Positions 7,000-13,961 of a stretch of DNA of 22,329 bases are shown here, one piece after another. The DNA is from Candidatus Nomurabacteria bacterium RIFOXYD2_FULL_35_12 (GTDB taxonomy: Bacteria; Patescibacteriota; Minisyncoccia; Phycocordibacterales; UBA9973). The notes under the pieces were generated by a model. That model was not told the origin of the DNA, did no database searches, and saw only the letters and a list, made by a program, of their open reading frames with translations. Location: the NCBI GenBank assembly GCA_001786365.1, contig MFWK01000014.1:1-22329 (forward strand). Reading direction: 5' to 3'. Both the position numbers and the translations under genes were made by a program. Position 1 is the first letter of the stretch, and each line of letters opens with the position of its first letter.

Positions 7000-7680
7000 T
7001 TATTTTGAAACAAATGGATTGAAGTTTGTGTCTTTGTCGTAAAAATCTTCATTTTCATTTATTTTTAGGAAGTTTATTGTTTTATATGTAATTGGCGTAA
7101 AAATTACTTCCACGAGAGTTTTGAAAATATAATTTGAGACAATAAGTGTGAATAAGAGAGAGGTTGGTAATATTCCCAAAAATGCAATTAAGATAAAAAG
7201 AGTGCTATCTATAAATTCTCCCACTACCGTTGAACCAATAGTTCGGGTCCATAGATATTTTCCACTAGTCCATAATTTCATTTTTGCCAATATGAAAGAA
7301 TTTGAAAAACTTCCGCAAATGTAGGCAAAGAGGCTAGCTATCACGATTCTGGGAGTAAGCCCTAGGATGGCATCATAGGCATTTTGGTTGTCCCAGCCGG
7401 GAGCGGCAGGTAATTTTCCTACGATAATGAAGATAATAGACATCATTAGTGCCGAAAAAAATCCGATCCAGATCACTTCGCGAGTTTTCTTATATCCATA
7501 AACTTCGGTAAGAATATCACCAAAGATATAACTCAAAGGGAAGAGGAGTGTGCCTCCGTCAAAAGTGAACAATCCAAAATCCACAATCTTTGTGGAAGCT
7601 ACATTTGAAATAAGTAGTATTGAAACAAAGAAAACACTCAAGGTGCCTAGGTATTTATAGTTTTTTTCAGATTGATTCAT
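7000..7680 (-). CDS. queuosine precursor transporter (YhhQ/QPTR family)
   Basis: A 226-residue inner-membrane protein with about six hydrophobic helices. Family features: an N-terminal helix ending in ISNVASTKIVDFGLFTFDGG, the FPLSYIFGDILTEVYGYKKTREVIW block (about 46-70), a WDNQNAYDAILGLTPRIVIASL segment after helix 3, and EFIDSTLFILIAF near 155-167. Known members import the queuosine precursors preQ0/preQ1 for tRNA wobble modification. In a genome probably lacking synthesis, this points to salvage from other cells. No tgt gene is in the window. An extended -10 (TGCTATAAT) lies 19 bases upstream. Confidence 0.9.
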   Translation of the reverse strand: MNQSEKNYKYLGTLSVFFVSILLISNVASTKIVDFGLFTFDGGTLLFPLSYIFGDILTEVYGYKKTREVIWIGFFSALMMSIIFIIVGKLPAAPGWDNQNAYDAILGLTPRIVIASLFAYICGSFSNSFILAKMKLWTSGKYLWTRTIGSTVVGEFIDSTLFILIAFLGILPTSLLFTLIVSNYIFKTLVEVIFTPITYKTINFLKINENEDFYDKDTNFNPFVSK

Positions 7681-7699
7681 AAAAATAAAGTATTATGCG

Positions 7700-7708
7700 A
7701 TTATAGCA
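7700..7708 (-). promoter_or_regulatory. extended -10 for the queuosine precursor transporter
   Basis: The minus strand reads TGC then a consensus TATAAT, 19 bases before the ATG at 7680, giving a predicted leader of about 13 bases. Confidence 0.55.
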
Positions 7709-7716
7709 TTATTTTC

Positions 7717-7745
7717 TTTACATTTAATATGTTTGAGAATATAAT
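7717..7745 (+). promoter_or_regulatory. promoter of lemA (TTTACA-17-TATAAT)
   Basis: TTTACA (7717-7722) and TATAAT (7740-7745) are separated by 17 bases, the best two-box promoter in the window. Transcription would start near 7752, giving a leader of about 68 bases that contains the second double-hairpin repeat. Confidence 0.7.
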
Positions 7746-7766
7746 GAATTTTGTATTATTAGTTAA

Positions 7767-7809
7767 CCTCGACGTAAAGTCGGAGTCCCGACCTGTAAAA
7801 GCGTCGGGA
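7767..7809. repeat. double-hairpin intergenic repeat, copy 2
   Basis: Matches copy 1 (181-218) in the same orientation. The first 26 bases differ at two positions (both in the first hairpin, which is imperfect here), while the second hairpin keeps TCCCGAC (7786-7792) and GTCGGGA (7803-7809) around a longer, different 10-base loop. It lies in the predicted lemA leader, 10 bases before the start codon. Confidence 0.75.
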
Positions 7810-7819
7810 CAAATAAAAT

Positions 7820-8392
7820 ATGAATAATTTTTTCTCAAGAAATAAGTTTTGGGTTATTGTAGTTATAGTAATTGTATTTTTAGCTTTTTGGGTAATAGGG
7901 AATTATAACTTTTTTATAAAACAAGGTGAACAAATCACTGCGCAATGGGCGCAAGTAGAAAATCAATATCAAAGACGTTTTGATTTGATTCCAAACATTG
8001 TAAATAGTGTCAAAGGTGTAGCAAAACAAGAACAACAGGTTTTCGGTGATATTGCCGAGGCTCGCACCAGATATTCAGGAGCAACAACTGCAGATGCAAA
8101 AGCACAAGCAGCCAGCCAAGTAGAAGGCGCATTGGGTAGACTTTTAGTTATTGCTGAAAATTATCCAACACTTCAGTCTTCACAAGCTTATCGAGATTTA
8201 ATAGTTTCACTAGAAGGAACAGAGAATCGTATTTCAGTTGAAAGAAAGAATTATAATGACATGGTTCGTGTTTTTGACACAAAAGTAAAAACTTTCCCAT
8301 CTTCAATTATTGCTAGTATTTTTGGTGTTAAAGAAAGAGCTTATTTTGAAGTTCCAAAGGAAAATCAAGCAGTTCCACAAGTTCAATTCTAA
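7820..8392 (+). CDS. lemA: LemA family protein
   Basis: 190 residues, normal for LemA. One N-terminal TM helix (about 10-30) is followed by a long helical domain with the family blocks WAQVENQYQRRFDLIPNIV (43-61), an RYSGA segment and RDLIVSLEGTENRISVERKNYND (about 124-146). The topology is short N-terminus inside, helical bundle outside. The molecular role of LemA proteins is not established; they commonly neighbour TPM-domain proteins, as here (four bases before the next gene). There is no Shine-Dalgarno sequence, and a double hairpin sits just upstream of the start. Confidence 0.93.
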   Translation: MNNFFSRNKFWVIVVIVIVFLAFWVIGNYNFFIKQGEQITAQWAQVENQYQRRFDLIPNIVNSVKGVAKQEQQVFGDIAEARTRYSGATTADAKAQAASQVEGALGRLLVIAENYPTLQSSQAYRDLIVSLEGTENRISVERKNYNDMVRVFDTKVKTFPSSIIASIFGVKERAYFEVPKENQAVPQVQF

Positions 8393-8396
8393 CAAC

Positions 8397-9269
8397 ATGA
8401 AAAAGGTATTTTATCTTCTATTATTTTTAGCACCATTTTTTGCTTTCGCTTTTACTGTTCCGGAAAAACCAACTGGTTTTGTGCAAGATTATGCAAAGAT
8501 ACTTAATGCGGAGCAAGCTTCTTCTCTTGAAGGAAAGCTTGAAGCTTATGAGAAACAATCCACAAATGAAATTGCTGTAGTCACGATAGATTCTCTGGAT
8601 GGTGATGTGATTGAAAATGTTGCGCAAGACATTTTTACCAAATGGGGGATTGGTAAAAAAGATAAAAATAATGGAGTCCTTTTACTCATTTCTGTTACAG
8701 ATAGAAAGACTCGCATTCATACTGGTTATGGTGTAGAAGGATATTTGACTGACCTTGGAACCTCATATATACAGAGTGATATAATCACTTCAGCTTTTCG
8801 GGAAGGTAAGTATTCTGAAGGAATAAATGGCGCAGTGGATAAAATGATTGAATCGCTCAGTGGAACACAGATTGTTCCAGAAAATTATTATAAATTCAGT
8901 AATTTAAAAGTAAATTGGGATTTTGTTTTCTTTATCGTTTTTGTTGTTATTCAATTTTTAATCGCAATTCTCGCTCGCTCAAAATCTTGGTGGCTCGGCG
9001 GAGTGTTTGGAGGGATTTTAGCAATTGTTTTTATTTTATTTTTTGGTTTGATTTTAGCCCTCGCAATTCCGATTTTTATTATCCTAGTTTTGCTTGGATT
9101 ATTTTTTGATTATTCAGTTTCCAAAGCGTATAAAAAACATAAAGATAATGGAACAAACCCTCCATGGTTTATCGGTGGTGGTGGATTTGGAGGTGGAGGT
9201 CATAGCGGGGGATTTGGTGGTTTTGGAGGCGGATTCTCTGGTGGCGGAGGTTCAAGCGGAAGGTGGTAG
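8397..9269 (+). CDS. TPM-domain (YgcG-like) secreted/membrane protein
   Basis: 290 residues from the ATG four bases after lemA. An in-frame upstream ATG inside lemA is rejected because this start opens a clean signal peptide (MKKVFYLLLFLAPFFAFAF). The TPM domain (about 22-155) shows the family traits: VQDYAKILN, EIAVVTIDSL, WGIGKKDKNNGVLLLIS and RIHTGYGVEGYL. Two long hydrophobic helices follow (about 175-235). The end is a Gly-rich tail with repeated GGGFGG blocks, a usual finish for YgcG-type proteins. The domain lies outside the cell; the function is unproven. Its last codons and 3' flank are duplicated at 18010-18049. Confidence 0.92.
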   Translation: MKKVFYLLLFLAPFFAFAFTVPEKPTGFVQDYAKILNAEQASSLEGKLEAYEKQSTNEIAVVTIDSLDGDVIENVAQDIFTKWGIGKKDKNNGVLLLISVTDRKTRIHTGYGVEGYLTDLGTSYIQSDIITSAFREGKYSEGINGAVDKMIESLSGTQIVPENYYKFSNLKVNWDFVFFIVFVVIQFLIAILARSKSWWLGGVFGGILAIVFILFFGLILALAIPIFIILVLLGLFFDYSVSKAYKKHKDNGTNPPWFIGGGGFGGGGHSGGFGGFGGGFSGGGGSSGRW

Positions 9270-9283
9270 AAATTCTAATTTTT
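9241..9283 (+). repeat. direct repeat, left copy (3' end of the TPM gene)
   Basis: The last nine codons of the TPM gene plus 14 bases downstream. The 35 bases at 9249-9283 are identical to 18015-18049; seven further bases match upstream of a 3-base (one-codon) gap. Together the copies bracket the whole glycan block. Confidence 0.9.
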
Positions 9284-9292
9284 TTAGAAATT

Positions 9293-9301
9293 TGTTATAA
9301 T
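9293..9301 (+). promoter_or_regulatory. extended consensus -10 for the exporter operon
   Basis: TGT followed by TATAAT, then six bases and the ATG at 9308, so a leaderless start is predicted. It begins ten bases after the left direct repeat, so the promoter belongs to the block rather than to the TPM gene. Confidence 0.65.
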
Positions 9302-9307
9302 CTATAT

Positions 9308-10087
9308 ATGAAATTAGTCTTAAAATATTGGCCTAGGGTAAAAGATATTCTAGGTTTGAGTTTTTCTCTTGCTAAGGCAAATTTTAAGGTAAGGAACGAG
9401 GGAAGTTATCTCGGTATTTTTTGGTATCTTCTTGAGCCATTGGCTTTTTTTGCTATTTTATTATTTATAAGAAAAGCAATTTGGCAAAGTAATGTTTCAG
9501 ATTATCCTGTTTATCTTTTTATTGGTCTTATAATGTTTAATTTTTTTATTGCTGTAACAAACTTTTCAACAAGAGTTATACAAAATAATTCAGGTTTTAT
9601 AAAATCATTAAGGATTGATAAAGAAGCTTTTGTTATATCTGGATTATTACAATTTATGTTTTCGCACTTTTTTGAATTTTTGATTTTAGTTTTTGTAGCT
9701 GTGTTTTTACACATAAATGTATTGTGGTTGATATTTTATTTTTTTGTGTTTTTTTTATTTTGTCTTTTTACAATTGGTGTTTCTTTTGTTTTATCTGTTA
9801 TTGGTGTTTATGCCAGTGATTTAAAAAATGTTTGGTCTGTTTTTGTACGATTATTGTGGTTTGCAACCCCAATTTTTTATATGGTTGAGAGTGATAGTCT
9901 TTTACAAAAAATTAGTATGTGGAATCCACTTTATCATTTTATAAATATTACAAGAGATATTGTTATTTTTCATAAATTACCTAGTTTGAATACTGTTTTT
10001 TTTGCAATTAGTTCCAGCATCTTAGTTTTTATAATCGGTTTATTAATATTTGAAAAGAATAAAAATAAATTAGCAGAAAAAATATGA
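9308..10087 (+). CDS. ABC-2 type polysaccharide exporter permease (Wzm-like)
   Basis: 259 residues with six hydrophobic helices. An amphipathic N-terminal stretch (RVKDILGLSFSLAKANFKVRNEGSYLG, about 8-34) is followed by FWYLLEPLAFFAILLFI, the family's signature before and in helix 1. LLWFATPIFYMVE at about 190-202 is the typical SPIFY-like motif near helix 5. Members move lipid-linked O-antigen, teichoic acid or similar glycans across the membrane. The stop overlaps the start of the ATPase gene (ATGA), as is usual for Wzm/Wzt pairs. I chose 9308 over an upstream ATG at 9263, which lies inside the TPM gene, because of the -10 six bases away. Confidence 0.9.
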   Translation: MKLVLKYWPRVKDILGLSFSLAKANFKVRNEGSYLGIFWYLLEPLAFFAILLFIRKAIWQSNVSDYPVYLFIGLIMFNFFIAVTNFSTRVIQNNSGFIKSLRIDKEAFVISGLLQFMFSHFFEFLILVFVAVFLHINVLWLIFYFFVFFLFCLFTIGVSFVLSVIGVYASDLKNVWSVFVRLLWFATPIFYMVESDSLLQKISMWNPLYHFINITRDIVIFHKLPSLNTVFFAISSSILVFIIGLLIFEKNKNKLAEKI

Positions 10088-10839
10088 TCACGGGAGTGAA
10101 AAAAAGAATAATAGTAGAGAATGTATCAAAAACATTTAAAGTAGATTTTAAAAAAAATGAGAGCACTCTTTTTCAATTTATAGATTTTTTGTTTAGGAAA
10201 ATTAATAAAAGAGAAATAGAAGTTTTAAAAAATATTTCTTTTGAAGTATTTCCTGGTGAAATATTGGGCATTATTGGGAAAAATGGTTCAGGTAAAAGCA
10301 CACTTTTAAGATTAATTGCTGGTGTATATCAAGCAGATGCTGGGGAAATAAAAACAAATGGAAAAGTTGTTTATCTTACTGGCGTGAATCAGGGTTCTTC
10401 CCCAAAACTTACGATGAGAGAAAATATTTTTTTAATGGGTTCAGTAATGGGACTTAGTCAGAAGGATATAAAGGAAAGGTTTGATGAAATTGTTGAATTT
10501 TCTGGACTCAGAGATTTTATTGATATGAGAGTATATCAGTTTTCTTCTGGAATGATTTCAAGACTTAATTTTTCAATAGTTATACATTGTGTTAAACATC
10601 ATAATCCAGATATTCTACTTTTAGATGAAGTGTTTTCCGCCGGAGGAGATAAAGATTTTAACAAAAAAGCTACAGAAAAAATGGAAGAGCTGATAAATAG
10701 TGGGACATCAGTTATTCTAGTTTCCCATGATTTAATTTTAATAGAAAAATATTGTAATAGAGTAATTTATTTAGGGAAAGGGGATATCTTGAAAATTGGA
10801 AAACCTGAAGAAGTTATATCTTTTTATAAAGAAAATTAA
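10084..10839 (+). CDS. ABC exporter ATPase (Wzt-like)
   Basis: Energises the Wzm-like permease. 251 residues. Walker A GKNGSGKST at 65-73, Q103 as the likely Q-loop, the FSSGM signature at 153-157 (the form typical of polysaccharide and teichoic-acid exporters), Walker B ILLLDE at 177-182 and the switch His at 215 (SHD). A 25-residue insertion after the first strand (FKKNESTLFQFIDFLFRK) is also typical. The protein ends right after the ATPase domain, so it lacks the C-terminal carbohydrate-binding domain found in Wzt proteins that recognise a capped glycan end. It overlaps wzm by four bases and converges on the pyruvyltransferase gene 15 bases away, with no evident terminator. Confidence 0.92.
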   Translation: MITGVKKRIIVENVSKTFKVDFKKNESTLFQFIDFLFRKINKREIEVLKNISFEVFPGEILGIIGKNGSGKSTLLRLIAGVYQADAGEIKTNGKVVYLTGVNQGSSPKLTMRENIFLMGSVMGLSQKDIKERFDEIVEFSGLRDFIDMRVYQFSSGMISRLNFSIVIHCVKHHNPDILLLDEVFSAGGDKDFNKKATEKMEELINSGTSVILVSHDLILIEKYCNRVIYLGKGDILKIGKPEEVISFYKEN

Positions 10840-10854
10840 AGTAATTGTATAAAA

Positions 10855-11820
10855 TTATAAAGATATTAATTCTGATCCCTCTGGAAGAATATCACTTAAT
10901 GATTCAAAAGCAGTTGCAACACCTTTATGTTCTATTGGTGAGATTCCTATGGTTTTTACACCAGAAGAGATTGCATGTACACAGTTGTGCTTTCTCCTAG
11001 AAATTAAAACATCACATTTACTAATTAATCCTTTAAGTTTTTGAGGAGTCATGTTGTTGTACCACCATTCTTTATATAAAGTTTGAGGAAATATTATTTG
11101 AAAATCTTTTAAAAATAATTCATAAAATTTTTTAAAACCCTCTATATCGTTTTCTTTTTCGTAAAATTTATGCACTGTGCTAATTATTGGAAGAATCTTC
11201 ATTCCTTTATATTTATCAATAATTGTTTGAATTTTGATTTTATTTTTTTTAACTGCGTTAAAAAAAACATCTCCATTTGTTACAGAAATTCCAAGTATTT
11301 TTTCGTTTGGTAAAAATTGTGTTAAGGTAATATCTTTAAGGATATTTTTCTCAGGAAATTTCGTAAGTTGGATATCTCTTTTAATACCTAAATTTTTAAG
11401 CGCCTTCAAAGAATAAATATCTCTTACACTTAATTCCTCTGCTTTTTCAAATGCATTTAGCATCTCCGAGGTGACCCACTTAAAGTCATCTGTTCCTGCT
11501 GCTCCTATGTTATGAATATAAGTTTTTGCTTTATTATTTTGAGCGACAATTATCCAGCTCATAAAATCTCTTCCAGAAGTACCGTTTAAAATTCCTCCTC
11601 CACCCAAAATAACTCTATCAAAATTTATTTTAAAATTACTTTTTGGACAGGCAGGTTCCCATGGAATATATCCTACGCATTTAATCATTTTAGAAGTATG
11701 TTCTTCGCAAACACTTCTAACCCAGGATTCATCTGATGGAAAAGATTCCATTGCTTCAATTAAGCAGGCTTCATCACCAAGATTTCCAAATCCATATGCT
11801 CCCAAAAATAATGTTTTCAT
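10855..11820 (-). CDS. polysaccharide pyruvyltransferase family protein
   Basis: Adds pyruvate ketals to glycan sugars in characterised relatives (CsaB, WcaK; PF04230). 321 residues with a two-lobed GT-B-like fold. GFGNLGDEA at 10-18, GGGGILNG at 73-80, SVRD at 131-134 before a LKALKNLGI segment, ISVTNGD near 198-204, and a C-terminal SRRKHNCVHAISSGVKTIGIS block at about 274-294, where family members carry an S-R-x-H-x2-I/V-hydrophobic pattern. Last gene of the minus-strand operon; its ATG overlaps the stop of the upstream GT4 half by four bases. The acceptor sugar is unknown. Confidence 0.88.
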   Translation of the reverse strand: MKTLFLGAYGFGNLGDEACLIEAMESFPSDESWVRSVCEEHTSKMIKCVGYIPWEPACPKSNFKINFDRVILGGGGILNGTSGRDFMSWIIVAQNNKAKTYIHNIGAAGTDDFKWVTSEMLNAFEKAEELSVRDIYSLKALKNLGIKRDIQLTKFPEKNILKDITLTQFLPNEKILGISVTNGDVFFNAVKKNKIKIQTIIDKYKGMKILPIISTVHKFYEKENDIEGFKKFYELFLKDFQIIFPQTLYKEWWYNNMTPQKLKGLISKCDVLISRRKHNCVHAISSGVKTIGISPIEHKGVATAFESLSDILPEGSELISL

Positions 11821-12887
11821 GTTTCTTTTATAAGTTGTTTAATTTTTTTTATAAAGATTTTTGTATCAAATTTTTTTGCTTGTTTTTCACACGCTTCTTT
11901 ATATTTTATTGGATTTTCTTCAATAATTTTTATTGCCTCAATAATTTTATCTTTATTTATATCATCAATCATTACTCCAGTTTCACCATTTATTATTGTT
12001 TCTTTATAACCTCCTTCATTTGGAACAATTACAGGTTTTCCAGAGGCCATTGCTTCTACAACACTCATTCCAAAATCTTCATCTTTGGAAGTAGCTATGA
12101 AACCTTTGCAATTCGCATAAAGAATTCTTAAATTATTTTCACTGAGATGGTTTAAAAAAATAATATTTTTACCGGCAGATTTTTTAAGATTGTCGACATA
12201 ACTAAGATTAAAATTATCATATCCTCCGACAACAATCAAATCTGTATCTGGTTTTTCATTAAAAGCATTTATTTGAATTTCTATTCTTTTTTCAGGAGTA
12301 AGCCTGTTTACACTTAACCAAAATCCTCCATCATTTATGTAAAAAAACTTATCTACACAAATTGGAGGATTTATAATCTCTGAATTTCTTCCATAATATT
12401 TTTTTACTCTTTTTTTAACATTAAAACTGTTAACACATATTCTTTGTATATTTTTAATTGCCCTTTGATCACTTTCTTGGTTTATATTAAATCTTTTAAG
12501 AGATAAAGAAAGAATAATTACATAAATAATTTGAAAAATAAAAAATGGAAAGAAAACAATTGAATTTAGAATTGAAATTTTTTGTCTGTTTTTTTTAGTA
12601 TCTTGGGAAGATTTAATAATTTCTCTTGAAAAGTCGTTAGATAAATCTTTTGTACGAATAATCGAGTCCATCGTTAAATCTTTGGTTTTAATGATTGAGT
12701 CTTTTGTTAAATCTTTGGTTTTAATAATCGAATTCACAGTTAAATCCTTGGAGATTATTATGAGATTATGTAAATTATTAAAAAAACTATCTAAAACAAA
12801 AGATATTTCTTTTGGAACTATTCTTTTTTTTATTATTCTCTTCTTAAAATTTATGATACGAGAATAAAGTGTAATGTTATTTTTCAT
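11817..12887 (-). pseudogene. split GT4 glycosyltransferase, C-terminal part with repeat insertion
   Basis: 356 residues from the ATG at 12885-12887. The C-terminal 190 residues are a GT4 nucleotide-sugar domain: WLSVNRLTPEKRIEIQ, DTDLIVVGGYD, and EDFGMSVVEAMASGKPV with the catalytic E-x7-E pair. They closely match the intact paralogue at 13958-15049. Before it come four 11-residue repeats (47-90) and a strongly hydrophobic stretch (about 105-130). Read with 12877-13236 as one gene this would be about 470 residues. The two frames differ by one base at an A6/A5 homopolymer (12880-12892), so a real or sequencing frameshift is likely. Two separately translated, overlapping genes are the alternative. 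Confidence 0.7.
12618..12749 (-). repeat. four 33-bp tandem repeats (11-residue units) in the split GT4
   Basis: Units run 12749-12717, 12716-12684, 12683-12651 and 12650-12618 and encode KDLTVNSIIKT, KDLTKDSIIKT, KDLTMDSIIRT and a degenerate KDLSNDFSREI. The first three units are near-identical at DNA level, suggesting recent expansion. An 11-residue period fits a hendecad amphipathic helix or right-handed coiled coil. The intact paralogue lacks it. Confidence 0.85.
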
Positions 12888-13236
12888 TTTTTAAATCATA
12901 GAGTCCTCTTAGGGGAGTGTGGCAATACCAAATGTTGGGTTTATGTTTTTCTGCAGCATAAATTGAAAAATTTCCAGAAAAAATAAATAACTTGTATTTA
13001 TTCGAAAAGTCACATTTAGAAAATCTTTTCATGCAAATGTTAGGTAGAAGATGAGAAAATTTAGATAATTTACCTAATGGTATAATATTTATATCTTTAA
13101 ATTCTTCATCTTTTAAAATCTCAGGATTTATTTCCGAAGTGACAATATCAGCATTAAGGTTTTTTGCCATAATCAAGACAAGTTTTTCCGCTCCGCCCAT
13201 TACTCTAAAATAATCATGGAATATCGCAATTTTCAT
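12877..13236 (-). pseudogene. split GT4 glycosyltransferase, N-terminal part
   Basis: 119 residues matching the first third of the neighbouring GT4: MKIAIFHDYFRVMGGAEKL (GGAE at 14-17, the acceptor-side loop), ADIVTSEIN, and IWYCHTPLRGLYDLKN, equivalent to LWYVHSPLNELWEFKN in the paralogue. It stops at a TAA just after an A-rich run, and the remainder of the enzyme continues in the +1 frame from 12887. The overlap here is 11 bases, whereas every other junction in this operon is a 4-base ATGA overlap, which favours an interrupted gene. Alone it could not form a complete Rossmann domain. Confidence 0.72.
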
Positions 13237-13961
13237 ATTTTAATCCCTCTGTATTTGTAAAAAATAAAGTTTCCAAGAACAATATTTGTAGATTTTATAA
13301 CTTTTATTCTTGATTTTTCGAGAAGATGAATAATTTCATTTTCATTTATATAATGCATTTCCATAATTGGTTTTTTTGAACGGAAAAACCCCAATTTTCT
13401 TTTAATGTTATTAATAGAAAAAATTTCTTTGATCGTCCTTTTTTTAGGATAAACAATTAATCCACTAGGAAGATTAAAGAACATCATCCCCCCAGGTTTA
13501 AGTATCCTTGCAAATTCTTTTATATATTTTTTAGAATATCTTGGAGCTATATGCTGAAGAGTTATAAATGAAACTATAAAATCAAAACTCTCATTATTAA
13601 ATATCCTAAGATTTGGCTTGTCATTAAATATAAAATTACAATTCTCTTTAGTCTTATATTTTTCAGCAAGACGAATCATGGATGGTGCAATATCTACACC
13701 TATAATCTCCTCAAAATAATCTGACATGGGTAAAGTTAATCTTCCAACCCCACATCCGAAATCCAATGCTTTAGAAAATTTAAGAGAAGGATTGATTTGT
13801 CTGGCTTCTTTTATAGTTTGCTCCATCAATAATTTACCTGTTGTAAAAAATTCCTTTTCATCCCATTTATTGTCTTTCTTATCTTTTGCAGTAACTATTG
13901 CCCAAAGCGGGTCAATCTCACCAAACTGATCCCAATTCCTTTTTAATTCTTTTAGGTTCAT
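13233..13961 (-). CDS. class I SAM-dependent methyltransferase
   Basis: 242 residues. SAM-binding motif I is LDFGCGVGR at 66-74, the acidic end of strand 2 is GVDIAPSMI at about 88-96, motif II FDFIVSFITLQHI is near 128-140, and ARILKPGGMMFFNLP at about 151-165 is the usual post-motif II block. A 60-residue N-terminal region (RNWDQFGEIDPLWAI) resembles small-molecule and sugar methyltransferases. Its place between two glycosyltransferase genes, with 4-base overlaps on both sides, suggests that it methylates the glycan or a sugar intermediate. The acceptor cannot be named. Confidence 0.88.
   Translation of the reverse strand: MNLKELKRNWDQFGEIDPLWAIVTAKDKKDNKWDEKEFFTTGKLLMEQTIKEARQINPSLKFSKALDFGCGVGRLTLPMSDYFEEIIGVDIAPSMIRLAEKYKTKENCNFIFNDKPNLRIFNNESFDFIVSFITLQHIAPRYSKKYIKEFARILKPGGMMFFNLPSGLIVYPKKRTIKEIFSINNIKRKLGFFRSKKPIMEMHYINENEIIHLLEKSRIKVIKSTNIVLGNFIFYKYRGIKI

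Noticed and set aside
6970..7000. Bidirectional terminator between efp and the convergent transporter gene
   Set aside because: AAAATAAA and TTTATTTT can pair across a short loop, but an all-A/T stem in AT-rich DNA is weak evidence.
8310..8396. In-frame upstream extension of the TPM protein starting inside lemA
   Set aside because: It would put 29 charged residues before a clear signal peptide and overlap lemA by more than 80 bases; the ATG at 8397 fits far better.
9270..9293. Intrinsic terminator after the TPM gene
   Set aside because: A bulged A/T-only stem can form but has no T-tract after it, and the exporter promoter starts immediately; it is better explained as the repeat junction.
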